Source: Tomocerus qinae
Taxonomy: Eukaryota; Arthropoda; Collembola; Entomobryomorpha; Tomoceridae
Direction of reading: 5' to 3'
NCBI GenBank assembly: GCA_020055645.1
Contig: CM034546.1
Coordinates: 35,960,001 to 36,024,000 of the forward strand
DNA: 64,000 bases
Shown: positions 23,270-35,536 of the stretch, piece after piece
How the letters are laid out: each line of letters starts with the position of its first letter
How positions within the stretch are numbered: the first letter of the stretch is position 1
Made by a program: the position numbers and the translations under genes
Notes under the pieces: model-generated
Told to the model about the DNA's origin: nothing
Databases searched by the model: none
Seen by the model: the letters and a program-made list of their open reading frames with translations, nothing else

Positions 23270-24084
23270 TTAACATTGGTTCTTTTTTAATGAACTTTTT
23301 ATCAGTGAGAAATATCGGGCTTATTTATTAGGCCACGACTTCACTTGTGTCTTGCTTTTTACTAGCCAAAAGACAACGTTTATCCTGCACTGTCTAATAC
23401 TACTGCATTCCATCCGTTTTAGAAGAACTTAACCTACGTAGTTACGTTATTGCAGACAATTAGACTCTTCCATAACATACAACAGTATGATTTTAATATA
23501 TGTCGGCATGATTTAAGTTTTCAGTTATTCTGCGCCATATGGCGAATATCATTATTGGCATTATTAAAATCTTTCCTGCTGATTGTACTATTTCCAACAA
23601 AATCTGTCGCGACATATATCCACATATTAAAAAACATTTAATTTTAGTTCTACCTAATTCTCAATAGCTTGTACAAAATTTAAAATTTTTTAACTAAATA
23701 TAACGCTGTTCTTAATAATGCTCTTGGGATAGCTTTTTCTACAGAAGAAGTAATTATTATAACCAATCGTATGCTTTAACTTAGAAGTTAAGGAATATTC
23801 CGAGAAACTTTTGCAATAATAAATTAATACAATGTTTATCGATATAATAGCATTAAATTGAGTTAGGCCCATAATATGTCAAAAGAGAATTGCCAATCTA
23901 ATACTTCTTCGCAGTATTGGCTTAAGAAATTTTACTTCTACTCTTAAATAGTCTTCACGGCAGGATCGATATCAATAAATCATATAATTCTAAGACATAA
24001 TAGTGTTCTTGGCAACTAACATTTAGTACCTGAAACTCAACTAAATTCAGAGAATTATTTATCTACTCTGTATGGGAACACTAT

Positions 24085-24620
24085 TTCTGTCTGTCTGTCT
24101 AAAAATCCCTGTGAAAATAACTTTCAAACGGTTTGAGCTAGACCGTTCAAATTTTTAGGGTAAAATATACACGTAAATAGTAAGACCAAGTTTGCTAATT
24201 ATAAAAATCGGTCAGGCCTGCTGAGTGGGGGAGGGGAAGGGTTCAAAAATTTAAAATCGCTAGAAATTGATGTAACTTCAGTTCTATTCATCGTACAAAG
24301 AAGAAGGTCGACGGATAATAATTAATGGATTATAATTTTCCACTGATAGAGAAAGTGAGTGAAAAACATTAAAATTATTAAAAATTAATATTACTTTGGT
24401 TATATTCATCTTAAGAAGCTCCATTGAAAGCTGGCAGATCAACGGACACTAATAAATAATAGGTTGTAACTTTCCCCTGTTAGAGAAAGTGGTAGAAAAC
24501 TTAAAAATTACCAAACAATGTAATCTCCGTTCTATTCATCGTACAATGTCGTGCAATAGCTTGTTCAATAGCAAAAAGGACACTACATTAAGTCCCAGTT
24601 ACCCCTTGACAGGGGAAGTG
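24085..24620. repeat. Degenerate tandem repeat, roughly 120-130-base units
   Basis: After a short TCTG run (24097-24109), phrases recur three times: a (T)TCTATTCATC(GTAC) block near 24280, 24400 and 24530, GAAAGTG(A/G)...AAAAC(A/T)TTAAAA, and ATAAT(A/T)(A/G)...TTGTAACTTTCC-type blocks. Units are diverged. They fall inside the left arm, 5' of receptor A. Boundaries are approximate. Confidence 0.5.
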
Positions 24621-25202
24621 GGCCATAAACAGAAAATAAACTTTTCTGTCGTTATATTTCCAGGTTACAATAGTTTATATAGATTAAAAACAAGACTTTA
24701 AGGTTTTCATCATATTTTCGCAGTTCATAGCTTTATAAACTGCTTAGGAAAGTGTTTGTTTTTAAATAATTTGGATAGTTATTTCAACATTGGTGATATT
24801 CTATACAAATAAATATTATTTAGCTACGTGAGTTGAAGTACTTAACGTTAAGCCCATTTGCATGGAATCCGAAATCCAAACGTCTACGTAATATCCAGCC
24901 TAGTCCACTGACGTCATTTAAAAGGAAATAGAATATTTTCTTTTTAAATGCATACTTAAGTAGATTTACTAACTTTATGAGCGCCTTCTATAAAAACAGC
25001 CTATTATATGACAATAGACATTTACCATCTATCCTCTACTTCTTCCTGTTGCCTTTGCCAATTCTAATAAACTAGTTTTGATTACAGGCTAAATATCATA
25101 TTAAGTATTCAATTAAATTTAACCCAGCCTGATTTAATACCAATTTCCTATTAACGCAAGCCTTTCTTTTCGTTTCTATTTTACTGCAACCTAGTTTGAA
25201 AA

Positions 25203-26800
25203 ATGTCACCAAAGAAAATGGTTACATTAAGCAAACGAAAGAAACAAAAAATCAACCTGCAAAAGCCATTTTATGACCTTTATTTGCAAGAAATAGATCG
25301 ATTTTTTAAAGCCACAAAATTCTTCAGCACAAGTATATATTCTTTTAACCGAAAAGAAGTATCGTTCACATTGTGTCAGTCGAGGTCCCAATACTTCATA
25401 TGGATCATCACTTTTTGGTGGTATATAATAATATTCCTGTATGCTACCTTCAGGCTCCTGAAAGAACTCTTCCAACCTGACCCCACATTCCTAACCCACA
25501 AAATTATTATTTATCTTCAGTACTACCTCATCATAATCCTCATAATCGTGTTGGACGTCATTCTGGTTACAAAATCACAAGAAATATTAGCCACGACAAA
25601 CCTGGTTCTTCGTTTTGCCAAGCAATATGCAGGTAAAAACATACATTTTGGCCCATTAATTAAAAAAACGCTTTTGACAATTCTTATCTCCATAATTGAA
25701 ATCTAATATACAGTTTTGGTGATGCCGTTACCTGTTAAAAATAAATATTTAAAATATTTGTACTTAAATTACAAATATTTCGAACGGGGTCCAAAAATTA
25801 TACGTAAAAATTGAGCTATGGTTTTAACATTGTTAAAACCATACTAAAAGAGTTGCAATAATTAATTAAATGGCCATAAATGTTGAAAGACAGCTTCCTT
25901 CATGAGTTTTTGACGAATTAATTAATGAACGAAAATTAATTAAAACATTTATAAACTTTTATAAGTATTTATTAGAATGCCAATTTTTCTATTTCTAGCA
26001 TGTGAGATTGGGCGTCGAAATGTTGGATGTAAAAAGCAAGTACGACTTGCGGCAACGTTATCAAAAGTGATACCGTGCTTCTGGGTGACAACCCCTCTTG
26101 TCATCATTTCCATCGCTCTGCAATCGATTTTTGGAGGTGATTTGGATCCAATCCAGAGATTCTTAAGGGAATCTCTCCCAGAGGAATTCTATACCTTTCC
26201 TCCTATACAAATTTTGGTTTTCTTTTTCGTTTTTTATGCTACTGGCCACTCAGGATGTTCTTTATTTACATGCTCTGTTGCTTTGATCATTTATTGCACC
26301 CAAATGACGTTCTGCCTGGAGACAATTTGTTCGGAGGACAACTCGGAAGAAGATGTAGATTTGGCTCTGAATCTGTATCACTCAATGGTACTGCTCAACA
26401 AAAGATTCAATGAAATCGCTTCAAAAGCACTGGGCGTTGGCTTAATTGTTTTCAATGTCATTCACATGCTTGCAACATTCAGCACTATTCAACTGGCCAA
26501 TCATGTTCCCATTGCTACATACCTCTACATGCCTATTTTCTCTGCCTTGTGCTGTGTAATGGAGAAATTGTTCGTCGCAAGTTTGGGTAACATAACAGAC
26601 CAGTCGAGTCTGTTTCGGGAAAAGATGGACTGAAGGTCATTTACGATCGATGCAGACGGAAGCAAATAAAGGTGTGCCGACCGTTTGGACCCGAATTTTT
26701 CCATTGGTTTACAATTCAGGGCTCCACTACAATCACATTCATGCAGATTGTATTCAACAACACAATCAACATGTTGTTGTCAATAAATATTAAAGTCTAG
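25203..26800 (+). pseudogene. Gustatory-type receptor A, frameshifted copy of receptor B
   Basis: Exon 1 is 25203-25632 (ATG, phase 1 end at GTAAAA) and exon 2 starts at 25999. The product matches receptor B on the opposite strand along its whole length, including GGDLDP(I/L)QRFLRESLPEEF, TQMTFCLETICSEDNS and the final FHWFTI.GSTTITFM.IVFNNTIN. At 26620-26635 receptor A reads AAGATGGACTGAAGG where B reads AAGTGGATGAAGG. Two extra bases put a TGA after REKMD, and the last 55 or so residues continue in another frame to TAG at 26800. The protein would lose its C-terminal segment, which lines the pore in this channel superfamily, so it is probably non-functional unless the indel is a sequencing error. 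Its intron (366 bases) lacks the insertions found in B. Confidence 0.8.
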
Positions 26801-27816
26801 ATATTAGTAGTAATTAGTGTAATTATTTGCACAACTGAAGCACACGCTTGAAAATCTTGCTGTAGTCTTATATTACATTACTATGCAGCTGAGTAGTTTA
26901 GTAATTCATTGTAATCTTCGTGTATTATGAATCCCAAAGTAGCCAAACATCCTCGGTACTCTAATTCACAATAATATAATATATAGTCATTCCCAAATAT
27001 GTAAGTCTTGCACTTAAAATTTTTGCTCTATTAGGTTGGGTAACAACTCTGATGTACATGATTATGTTGTGTTTACAAATGGTCGTAAAAACACGTTTTA
27101 ATAATAATTTGAGAAAACTTTTCCTGTAACGGAAGTAATTATAACACCTGTAGTTTATAATAGACAAAAAATGGTAAAAGTGTAAAATCATTCTCATAGT
27201 CAGAAAAAGTTCAGTAATTTGCAAACGATGATTTTCTTCATTTAATTGTGACGGTAATGTTTTAATGCTTACTCATATAGTAGGTACATCTTTCTAAGAT
27301 AGAAAATTTAATTGTAAGCCTTAGCTTGTAAGTTAAAGAATATTCCGAGAAACTTTCACAATAAATAGTAAATTAATACCATGTTTATCAATACTGCAGT
27401 AAATTGAGTTAGGCCCATAATATGTCAAAATTGAATTGCCCATCTAATACCTAGTCTATAATACCTTTGCTTGTATTTTTCTCTCATATAGTCATCACGT
27501 CAGAATAGATATCAATAAATCGTATTCATTTTAAATGTACATTTAAATATGTTAAATAGTTCTATTAAACAGGCGTATATTATTATATGGCTAAATATTG
27601 CCATTGGCAATAGACGTTTATCATCTATCCTTTACGACTTCAGGTTGCCTTTCCCTTTGCCAGTTCGAATAACCGCTTTAGATTACAGACTAATATCATA
27701 TTAAGTATTCCATTATATTTAACATATTTGTAATTTAATTCTAGTTGTATTAGCTCAGGCCTTTCTTTCCATTTCTATTTTACGGCAAACTGTTTAAAGA
27801 AATTCACCGACGAAAA
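26801..27816. other. Spacer inside the left duplication arm
   Basis: Non-coding flank of receptor A. It is paired with about 51000-52025 in the right arm. No gene recognised. Confidence 0.5.
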
Positions 27817-28002
27817 ATGTTTAAGAAACAAAGGAAACTGGGAGAAAAAATCGACCTGAAAAAGCCATTTTATGAACTTCATTTACCGGAATTTATGCAT
27901 TGGTTTACAATTCAGGAATCAACTACAATCACATTCATACAGATCGTATTCAAATTCAACAACACAATTAACATGCTGATGTTAGTAAATATTAAAGTCT
28001 AA
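27817..28002 (+). pseudogene. Fused receptor remnant: first and last codons only
   Basis: The 61-codon frame begins like a receptor A/B N-terminus (KKQRK...EKIDLKKPFYELHLPEF). It passes directly into the A/B C-terminus (HWFTIQESTTITFIQIVF then NNTIN...INIKV) and a stop. About 340 codons and the intron are missing between them. The left breakpoint is in the LHLPEF region and the right one at HWFTI. A second copy with further decay lies in the right arm (50820-50999), so the deletion predates the inverted duplication. It is unlikely to be a functional protein. Confidence 0.75.
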
Positions 28003-29847
28003 ATCTAATAATACTTGCAGTACTGCTTATACACAAACGGTAGTAAATGCTTGAAATCTTATTGTAGTCGTGATTGTATAACTTGGGAGCTAATATCTTT
28101 ATAAAAAATGCAATATCTGTCTATGCATTGGTGTATATGCTCACTATTTAATGTAACTTTAGATGAATTTTTGAGTGAGCTTGGCCCATATTAGTCTACT
28201 TCTGGTTCTTTAAACACTGGCTGGGTAGTTTAGTTTAGTCATACATGTTGGCGTGATAGTGTTGTGTGCATACAAATAATGGTAAGACGTGGCGTATAAC
28301 AGGGCTTAATAGTTGTGACAATCAATTTATTCGACGTAGGCTATATTATGATATATATCAACATAGTATGGTAGTATTATTGCGGTTTAGAATACGAACT
28401 CTAGTTTAGGATGAGACTTTCATCTCTATAGTATGTAATCTAGTCTAGAGTCGGTATAAAATGTAAAATGAACCGGGGATGGAGCTCTTCTGCTGGGACA
28501 AAGAGCAAATATGTGAATGTCTGTTAGCCAAAGATAAATTTAAAAAATTTCTGTAGCTTGTCATTTATTGACGAGTAAATCTACATAATAGCCTATAAAT
28601 GTAAGGTATTCTTTAAATCTAAACGTATAGCATCATTAACTAATAAAATAATGTGCTACACACTATCGACTTATTATTATATCAACACAAAAGCTTGTTT
28701 GGTTGTAATTCTTCTTATAATAGATGTTGATGAATAAACTATTATTGTTAAAAGTAACTACCTAGTATTGTTGACTATACCACCTATCGAAATATATGTT
28801 AATATTTGCATTGAAGATTCCAGGTTATTCGGAATTCAAAAAGCGGAAGCTCTTACCCATACCAATAAGTAATGTTAAACAGTCACTTATATTTATAACT
28901 ACTCTATTGTTTACTGTTCACAACATTGTCATTTTAATATATCTAAAATCGCTAATCGCTATGTACCGCAGAAATAAATTATAATAATGTACATATTAAC
29001 ATTCTAGCAATGGAAGAATGAATTTCATTGACTCTATCCCATATATTAAAATCTACAAATTCCATATAGCTAATTATTATATCTTCTTACCTAATCAGTA
29101 GTAAATATTTCTTCCCAAGTCTAAATAACGAACTTAACTATGTGGTTCCTATATATGTTAAAATGCTATACACCCACTTCTCAGATATCATTCTCCAAGA
29201 TTTTAAGGTCACACAAGGCTAAGATAAACAATGAACCATATAATTAAGATCGTAATCGCGACTTGGAAAGAAATATTTATTACTGCATAGGTAGGAAGAT
29301 ATAACATATGAAATTTGTTGATTTTTTAAAATTCCATTTGATTTGGACATTTCTACATGGAAATAGATTAAAGATGGAAATTAACTAACTCTTAAGTAAA
29401 CTAGCAATGGAAAGTCTTGAGAGAGAGGACATAATTTTAATTTAAAATATCTAGCTAGCCTATTAAAATAATATGACAGTTGTTGTAGAGAAGTATGAGG
29501 AATGAATTCTCAGAAAGTTACCTAATACTTTTTCTGGTCATAATAGCTTCCTATTATCTACATAATATATTCCATTTCTATTTACGGATCAGTATATAGA
29601 AATGGAGTATATTTTACTCACTAGTTAGTATGCTAAAGGTTACAACACGATCAACAAATAGCCTTTTTTAAACCAGCTTATCTTTACAAATATGCTTACG
29701 TATTTCGTTAAATAATTTAGATGTAGGGTAGTTGTCACTTGGGAACTAACATAAACAAACCTTATGGCTTATACACAGTTAAGTTTCCTGTAAAAACAAT
29801 ACATCCTATTCACGTAGTTTCACTGTGTAATTGATTACTAAATTAAA
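28003..29847. other. Spacer; inner end of left arm and IR promoter region
   Basis: Up to about 29000 this is the inner part of the duplicated arm (homologous to 49375-50820). 28380-28960 also resembles 32560-33000. From 29000 to 29847 no gene is seen, and the promoter of the ionotropic receptor gene should lie here. Confidence 0.5.
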
Positions 29848-32322
29848 ATGTATTCGTACTTCTATATTTACTGTTTTTGCTCTTTTTATGCTATATCTTT
29901 AGCATGGAGATTTAAAGAACTATCCAATTTTGAAAAAGAGTGTTATGTAAACTTCTTATTTCACGAAAACGAAGAAATTAAATCCACACAAGTAGAGACG
30001 TTTCTAGATGAGTTGCAAACAGTGGATATTCCATTTGCATTCACTAGACTGCGAGTTCCAAGGAAAAATATAAATTGTATTCCTGAATTCATTTTTTTAA
30101 ATCCAAGACATTTAGATGTGGATTGTTACTTCAAAGTACTGGCTCACTATTTTAACTTTTCTTCTCCTCGTTTAAAATCTAGATTCACGTGCGTAGCCCA
30201 TTTTGTTGTGAATTTAAATCCCAAAAATTTCAACCAAGTGCTGTTAACAGATTACATCAGTGAGAATCCTTCCAACAAACGAAACAACCAATTTACGAAA
30301 TACCGTCCCCTATTTCTAGAAGATGAGGATCGACGAAAACTGTATCACAATTCAATTGAACATGCATCAGTTTACTTGCTATTTGAAAAGGATTTAGTGG
30401 AAAAAGCCAAACTGGAATCCATTTTTCAATCTGATGTTCATAATTCGGAGTACGCAGCAAATGTAGTTGATTCGGTTGACCTAGATATTTTTGTAAAGAA
30501 GAAAACCTGGTTTATCGTATCGGTATCCAATGAGTCTGACAGTTTAGTACATTTTCTTTGTCCGCAATACAAATACGATCATACCAAATCTCCACGTCAA
30601 AGATATTCGTACCTTATGATTCCAACAAATATTCAAATGCATATACCATTCCCATCTGGTCAAAGTCTAAGGAGAAAGTCAATTGAAACTTTTATGATAC
30701 ATAGCAACATCATCCCAAAGTTGAAAATGCGTATATGGACAGATAATACTGATATAGGCTACTGTGGTCCTCCGCTTTGGGATATAAACTTTTCAAACTT
30801 TGCAAAAACATCCCCAGAAAATTCAATTGTAATTTTCTCAATTGTGTTGCAAAACTTGGCTAATTCATCTATAGTCCTGAATCCTTCACCTGATAATCAA
30901 GGATGCAAAACTGGATGGCAAGAAATTCAAGGTGGATTCAAAAAAGTGGAAACCGATATGTATAATAATTATGATTACCGAGGGGCATACATTCCGAATC
31001 CAGAAGACTTCTACAATTTCATTTCTTGCGTCGTCTTAGAAGATGAACGGATATCTTTCCTTGGATACATTCAACCGTTTGATACACACTCTTGGATAGC
31101 CTTATTGATATCCTTTTTGGCAGTCTCCGCTTTTGTTCAGGGTGTACTTTATTACAAGGATGAAAAATTATTTTCATTTGCACTGGTTTGTTATGCCTAT
31201 TTATTAGAAATCAGTTACTCCCTACCCGATAGCTTGAAAAGCAAAATTTGGCTACGATTAGTCGTTGGTCCTTTGCTTCTTGTTTTCATCGTGGTTACAA
31301 ATGGATACAAAGGAATTGTAATTACAGATTTGATCGAACCTAGACCAGTAAAACAAATTGAGTACATCCAGGATTTGGAAAATCTCCCGGAAGTCGTTTC
31401 TTTCAGCCCAACAGTCGGAAGCAATGAATATGACCCTTATATTATCAACGTGGAAAAACAGATCAATATGATGCACACTTATAACATGATAAAAAGTAAC
31501 TATACATTAACCGAATTGAAACCCTATCAGGGAATCCCATTCGAAAAAGAATCCCGTGAAGTCATAGAAACTCTGTTTGATATCAGTAATAAAAATCATC
31601 AAAAGAAATCTGATTGGCTGGTTTTTGCAAGTTTTGTCAACAGTCTCAAGAATTTTCACAATAGGATTGATTTTCCGAAAGAAAACAAATTGTTGGACAC
31701 AATCTTCAATACTATTAAATTCCCACCAGGATTTCCTTTTGCTAGTCCACAGAAATGGATTTCTGAATGCCACAATTCCATGTTTGTTGACAGGAGTTCC
31801 AATCTGCAAAGATTCTTCAATGACTCCTACTGGGATTCGCAAGTACAGCCTATCAGGAAATTATATTTGGGCAAGCAGAAAGGAGAATTGTTTGTACAAC
31901 GCTATTGGACATACCTGAGAAATGAGTATATATATTTACTCGCACCTTTTCTGAGGAGTAGATTGTACTCTATCGACCATTCTGGAATTTTAATTCAGTG
32001 GTTGGATGTTTTCAAAAATCACAACTATACTAAATGTCAAACGTGCTTAAAACCAGAAGGACCTAGACCACTGACATTTACTAATTCCAACATCGGGACC
32101 ATTTTCCTAATCACTTTGATCTTATTGCTCTTTTCTTCATTTGTCCTGCTAGTTGAATGGACCTATGTCAAGTGCATTTCAAAAGCATGGCGAAATACAA
32201 GCTCATGCCTACGAAGGGTACATTTCAGAAATTCAAAATGTGAAGTCTCTGTAATAAATGAAAATATATGTATTGAAATTTCTAAACAAAATACACCAAA
32301 ATATGACTCGGATATATACTAA
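29848..32322 (+). CDS. Divergent ionotropic (IR-type) chemoreceptor, 824 aa, single exon
   Basis: An uninterrupted intronless frame runs from ATG at 29848 to TAA at 32322. Residues 1-20 form a signal peptide (YFYIYCFCSFYAISLA). A long extracellular part is followed by a first membrane segment near residues 412-434 (SWIALLISFLAVSAFVQGV). Next come a pore-like hydrophobic stretch (FSFALVCYAYLLEISYSL), a further helix at about 466-490 (IWLRLVVGPLLLVFIVV) leading to ITDLIEP, and a second extracellular half. The last helix is near 750-775 (TIFLITLILLLFSSFVLLV), with a basic cytoplasmic tail. This is the layout of divergent IRs, relatives of ionotropic glutamate receptors used in taste and smell. 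Glutamate-binding residues are not evident, as usual for the divergent class. Intronless structure is also typical of that class. It is the only fully intact IR in the window. Confidence 0.85.
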   Translation: MYSYFYIYCFCSFYAISLAWRFKELSNFEKECYVNFLFHENEEIKSTQVETFLDELQTVDIPFAFTRLRVPRKNINCIPEFIFLNPRHLDVDCYFKVLAHYFNFSSPRLKSRFTCVAHFVVNLNPKNFNQVLLTDYISENPSNKRNNQFTKYRPLFLEDEDRRKLYHNSIEHASVYLLFEKDLVEKAKLESIFQSDVHNSEYAANVVDSVDLDIFVKKKTWFIVSVSNESDSLVHFLCPQYKYDHTKSPRQRYSYLMIPTNIQMHIPFPSGQSLRRKSIETFMIHSNIIPKLKMRIWTDNTDIGYCGPPLWDINFSNFAKTSPENSIVIFSIVLQNLANSSIVLNPSPDNQGCKTGWQEIQGGFKKVETDMYNNYDYRGAYIPNPEDFYNFISCVVLEDERISFLGYIQPFDTHSWIALLISFLAVSAFVQGVLYYKDEKLFSFALVCYAYLLEISYSLPDSLKSKIWLRLVVGPLLLVFIVVTNGYKGIVITDLIEPRPVKQIEYIQDLENLPEVVSFSPTVGSNEYDPYIINVEKQINMMHTYNMIKSNYTLTELKPYQGIPFEKESREVIETLFDISNKNHQKKSDWLVFASFVNSLKNFHNRIDFPKENKLLDTIFNTIKFPPGFPFASPQKWISECHNSMFVDRSSNLQRFFNDSYWDSQVQPIRKLYLGKQKGELFVQRYWTYLRNEYIYLLAPFLRSRLYSIDHSGILIQWLDVFKNHNYTKCQTCLKPEGPRPLTFTNSNIGTIFLITLILLLFSSFVLLVEWTYVKCISKAWRNTSSCLRRVHFRNSKCEVSVINENICIEISKQNTPKYDSDIY

Positions 32323-32559
32323 ATTTGGATGTCGAATGTCAATAAGATAATGTATAATTATATTTTCACTTAAAATGTGAAATGCTTTTATTATTCTTTT
32401 CCATATTTTTAAACCAATCACCTTTAAACATTGAATAACAAATTGTTGACTTTTCGCAATTTTATAGAAAATTAAGACTTAGTTTTTTACTGCTTCAACA
32501 TTATATAGATTATTACTATTAATAATAAAGTACTTCAGTATAGACACACATTTATTGCA

Positions 32560-33000
32560 TTATATCATATGAAGTCAAAATATAGACTCGCTCATAATAA
32601 CATCCATCAATAAAATTAATAAATATGAACTTATTATTTCGTAGCTTTAAATATATTGTATGTTAGGATTACAGCTCTAGTTTGAGATGAGGTTTAATAC
32701 TATAGTCATTACTATTAGAATGTAGTCTAGCAGTCTATAGGGTCGGTGTAAAATGTAAAATAAGGGGGCTATTGGTTCTGGGAAAATGTAAGTAGTGCTT
32801 TCACAAGTTATAAACTTAAATGTATAATTGAAGAAATTTAAAGCCGTAAAATGAACATAATATTGTTATGTCTGTTGGTTGGACATTCCACGTAATTCAA
32901 GAAGAATTACGGAAAGCCGGAAGCTCCCACCCGCTAATCAGTAACGTTAAGCAGTCCAATTTACATTTAAGTACCCTATAGTTTAAGAAATCATGATTTT
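32560..33000 (+). repeat. Third diverged copy of the receptor A/B flank
   Basis: It shares blocks in order with 28380-28960: CTCTAGTTT(G/A)(A/G)GATGAG, TCTA(T/G)AG(G)GTCGGT(G/A)TAAAATGTAAAAT, then CGGAAGCTC(C/T)(C/T)ACCC and AGTAA(C/T)GTTAA(G/A)CAGTC. It lies outside the inverted duplication in direct orientation to the left arm. An A/B-type receptor unit was probably once here. Confidence 0.65.
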
Positions 33001-33289
33001 ATTGTCTCCAAAACCACTACGGATCTGTGTCGTTGCCATATTGTGTAAGTCAATATATTATGACAGTTGAATTTATATTAATGAATAAAAATAAATTCAA
33101 TGTCAATGCAATTAAATAATTTGAGTCAGTCGCCAGGATGTCCGAGCTTGCGGTTTCGGAATTATACATATTACATACAGTTCCATTCCAACAACTTATA
33201 TATACTGTACTTATCTGGATAATAGATTGCTCAATATCATTGACGTATCATTGCTAAAACTGTCTTTTATTGCGTACCCAAGGAGGAAG

Positions 33290-33390
33290 TTAAGGATATT
33301 ATAAATCATGGCTATAATAATGGTTATTATTATGAATCAGTAGAATGGCAATTTTATATAAAGAACGATTTTCATTCAATTTCCTCCATT
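33290..33390 (+). repeat. C-family upstream segment, copy 1
   Basis: TAATGGTTATTATTATGAATC...GAATGGCAATTTTATAT...GATTTTC(A/C)TTCAATT resembles segments at 36535-36680, 40690-40870 and 59815-59960. It lies about 550-650 bases upstream of receptor C1's start codon. It is either shared promoter-distal sequence or part of the original tandem-duplication unit. Confidence 0.5.
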
Positions 33391-33943
33391 TGTCAAAGTA
33401 GGTAGTTATTTTAAATTCTCCTGTAAATCGACATTAGTGTTATAAAGCTTCTAACATGTTTGATATTATGATGTGCTCAGTGATCATAAACTGGATACTT
33501 CTTTTCTTAGAACTACCATAGAATTATGTTGATTATACGTCCCCAAAGACAGTTGTTTTATTTCCCATTCTGACAATTTCCTTAAATAACATGTCAGATT
33601 TGTCAATGAATCATTAAATATTTATTAAGGACGCCGCATATATAAATCACGTTCATAAGATTTTTAGTATATTTATTGTATAAACACTTCAAAATTTTTG
33701 CCTTATTCGCAGATAGCCAACGATTTTATATTCTAGTAAACATATTTAAAAATATTACAATAAATTACCTTATTTTCTGTTTGTATTCAAAATTAAAAAA
33801 TTCTTCACTAGAAAACTAGAATACCCTTTAGAAAATAGTATTATATAGATTTATAGGATAGATTAACCTACTTAGTGAGATCGAGGCAGATCTAGCCTAC
33901 CTAAGAAAATGTGGTACTAGTTTTGAGATAAAGAATATTTAAA

Positions 33944-35536
33944 ATGGTGACAGCATATTCAATTAAAATATTATCTTGTTACGTAAGTTGGGGTAATTTT
34001 TGGGGAAGTATCCCATTTACATGGAATGTGAAACACAAAAGAAAATATCTAAAATTCTCTGCAGATAAATTCATCAGAGCTAAATGGTACATGTTCATTC
34101 TGTACGCACATTTATATTGGCTTTACAATTTTATAAGAGGTATCTACGAAACCGTTTACGGTGATAGAATTTTATCATCGCTCTTCTACGTCTTCACTTT
34201 ATGGCTGTGACAATTCCAATATCATTGGTACACGTCACACTATGGAAAAAAAGGATATTTTTAGAGAGTCTTAACGATCTAATCCATATAACCACGCAAC
34301 TGCGCAGTAAGTAATATCATTTATATTAATATACAAAAATATTAATTACGAATTTACCAAAAGTTTAAAAAATTAAGTTTACAACGAAACCTATGAAACA
34401 AATGTTTATAATTGCTATTTAATACAGAATTGTACTTCAAAAGAAAATACCGAAACCGATATCTGACCTTGGATGCATTTCTAATATGCGGCCTGGTGGT
34501 TACCATTACCAGTCCATTGCTATTTGGAGTTGGAATTGTAATTATACGTCCCTCTACGCCATTTCTTCTAACATCACTTCTGGATCCTGACTGCTATATT
34601 CTATTCATTCCTTTGGCAGCAATACACATTTGGATTGTATTCTGTGCATTTGCCTTCACCATGATGCATGCAGCTATAGCGTTGGTATTTGGTTTCTCAC
34701 TTCTACCGATCTTTGACGAAATGAGGTTCATTATTTAATTTCTATAAATATCAATCATGTAAATATTTTATCACACGTAGATTTAGCCTAAGCCCTTTCC
34801 CTATTTCAGTAATTCAATTTTGTGAAGAATTTTAACAATAATTATTGGGTTGAAGTAAGGCAGCGGTTGCACAAATACCTATCTATGTTATTGTTTTAAT
34901 TAGGTCCCTCATAAGCGGATCCTGCGGTATGTCTTGCGTATTTGACTGATGGTGCGATTTTTAATATCTGCAACGACTGCCTTACTTCAACCCAATAATG
35001 TTTAAAAGGGGTTTTTATTATAATAATATTCTAGGTTTGACAAGAGTAGATATCGTACGATTCGAGAATTCAGGGAGATTGAAAAAGTATGCCAAATATA
35101 CGGATCATGTCAGTTGAGTATTGAATTGGTGAATGAAATCTACTCATCCGTTATCCCCATCTTGCAATTTATATACAAAAGACAAGTATACTTGTCCTAC
35201 TTCTTGGCCATCGTCAACTATTCACATTACGACAACACATTACTACTTGTTGTAATCTTTTGGACAACTCTACAAAATTTTACTTGGGCGACGATCCTCT
35301 ACACCGCTTGTCATTCATTCGAAGACAGTTCAACAACGATCGACTCCTGGAAAAGAGTTTCCAACGCCAGCTATTCATGGTTTCAGAAAAGGATATTCAA
35401 GAAGTTTATAAAGTCCTGCCAGCCATGTCAAATTCAAGTAGGACGATATGCCATCATTCGCCGAAGCAAAATCATCAAATTTCTATATTCTATAAGCTTG
35501 GGAACCATGGAGTCTGTTTTGACATTCCGCAAATAA
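33944..35536 (+). pseudogene. Gustatory-type receptor C1, frameshifted
   Basis: Exons are 33944-34306 (phase 1), 34428-34725 (phase 2) and 35035-35536, the same structure as C2 and C3. Together they give about 386 residues with YVSWGNFWGS(I/V)PFTW at the start, TSPLLFGVGI in the middle and SISLGTMES(V/I)LTFRK at the end. In exon 1 the frame breaks at 34197-34205. FYVFT is followed by TTATGGCTGTGA, whereas C2 and C3 read straight on (MA.TIPM). Removing two bases (TT) restores MAVTIPISLVHVTLWKK. Exon 2's donor is GTTCAT in place of GTAACT in C2/C3, a weaker site that could also fail. A 151-bp mariner-like MITE sits in intron 2. It is likely inactive unless the 2-base insertion is an assembly fault. 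Confidence 0.8.
34845..34995. mobile_element. Mariner-like MITE in intron 2 of receptor C1
   Basis: Ends TTGGGTTGAAGTAAGGCAG and its complement (34845-34863, 34977-34995) are flanked by TA on both sides (34843-34844, 34996-34997). Inverted ends starting TTGGGTTG and a TA duplication match mariner-type elements. At 151 bp it has no coding capacity. C2 and C3 lack it, so it inserted after the C copies split. Confidence 0.8.

Larger units (their letters stand above)
23270..29000 (+). repeat. Left arm of large inverted segmental duplication
   Basis: This arm matches 49375-56090 in reverse orientation and in the same internal order. The markers, left then right, are: ATCAGTGA...TTATTTATTAGGCCACGACTTCAC (about 23300 / 56030), a TCTGTCGCGACATA segment (about 23605 / 55740), receptor A versus B, AGTTAGGCCCATAATATGTC (about 27408 / 51400), the fused receptor remnant (27817 / 50999), and the GTAATGTTAAACAGTCA segment (28870 / 49490). 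The arms are unequal because of later insertions on the right. Confidence 0.85.
32323..33943. other. Intergenic between IR and receptor C1
   Basis: Contains a third, diverged copy of duplicated flanking sequence (32560-33000) and the first copy of the C-family upstream segment (about 33290-33390). No gene recognised. Confidence 0.5.

Noticed and set aside
23450-23641. Possible small membrane protein, with a counterpart frame at 55815-56120 (minus)
   Set aside because: The DNA is duplicated in both arms, but the open frames in the two arms are different and do not encode the same peptide, so coding is unlikely.
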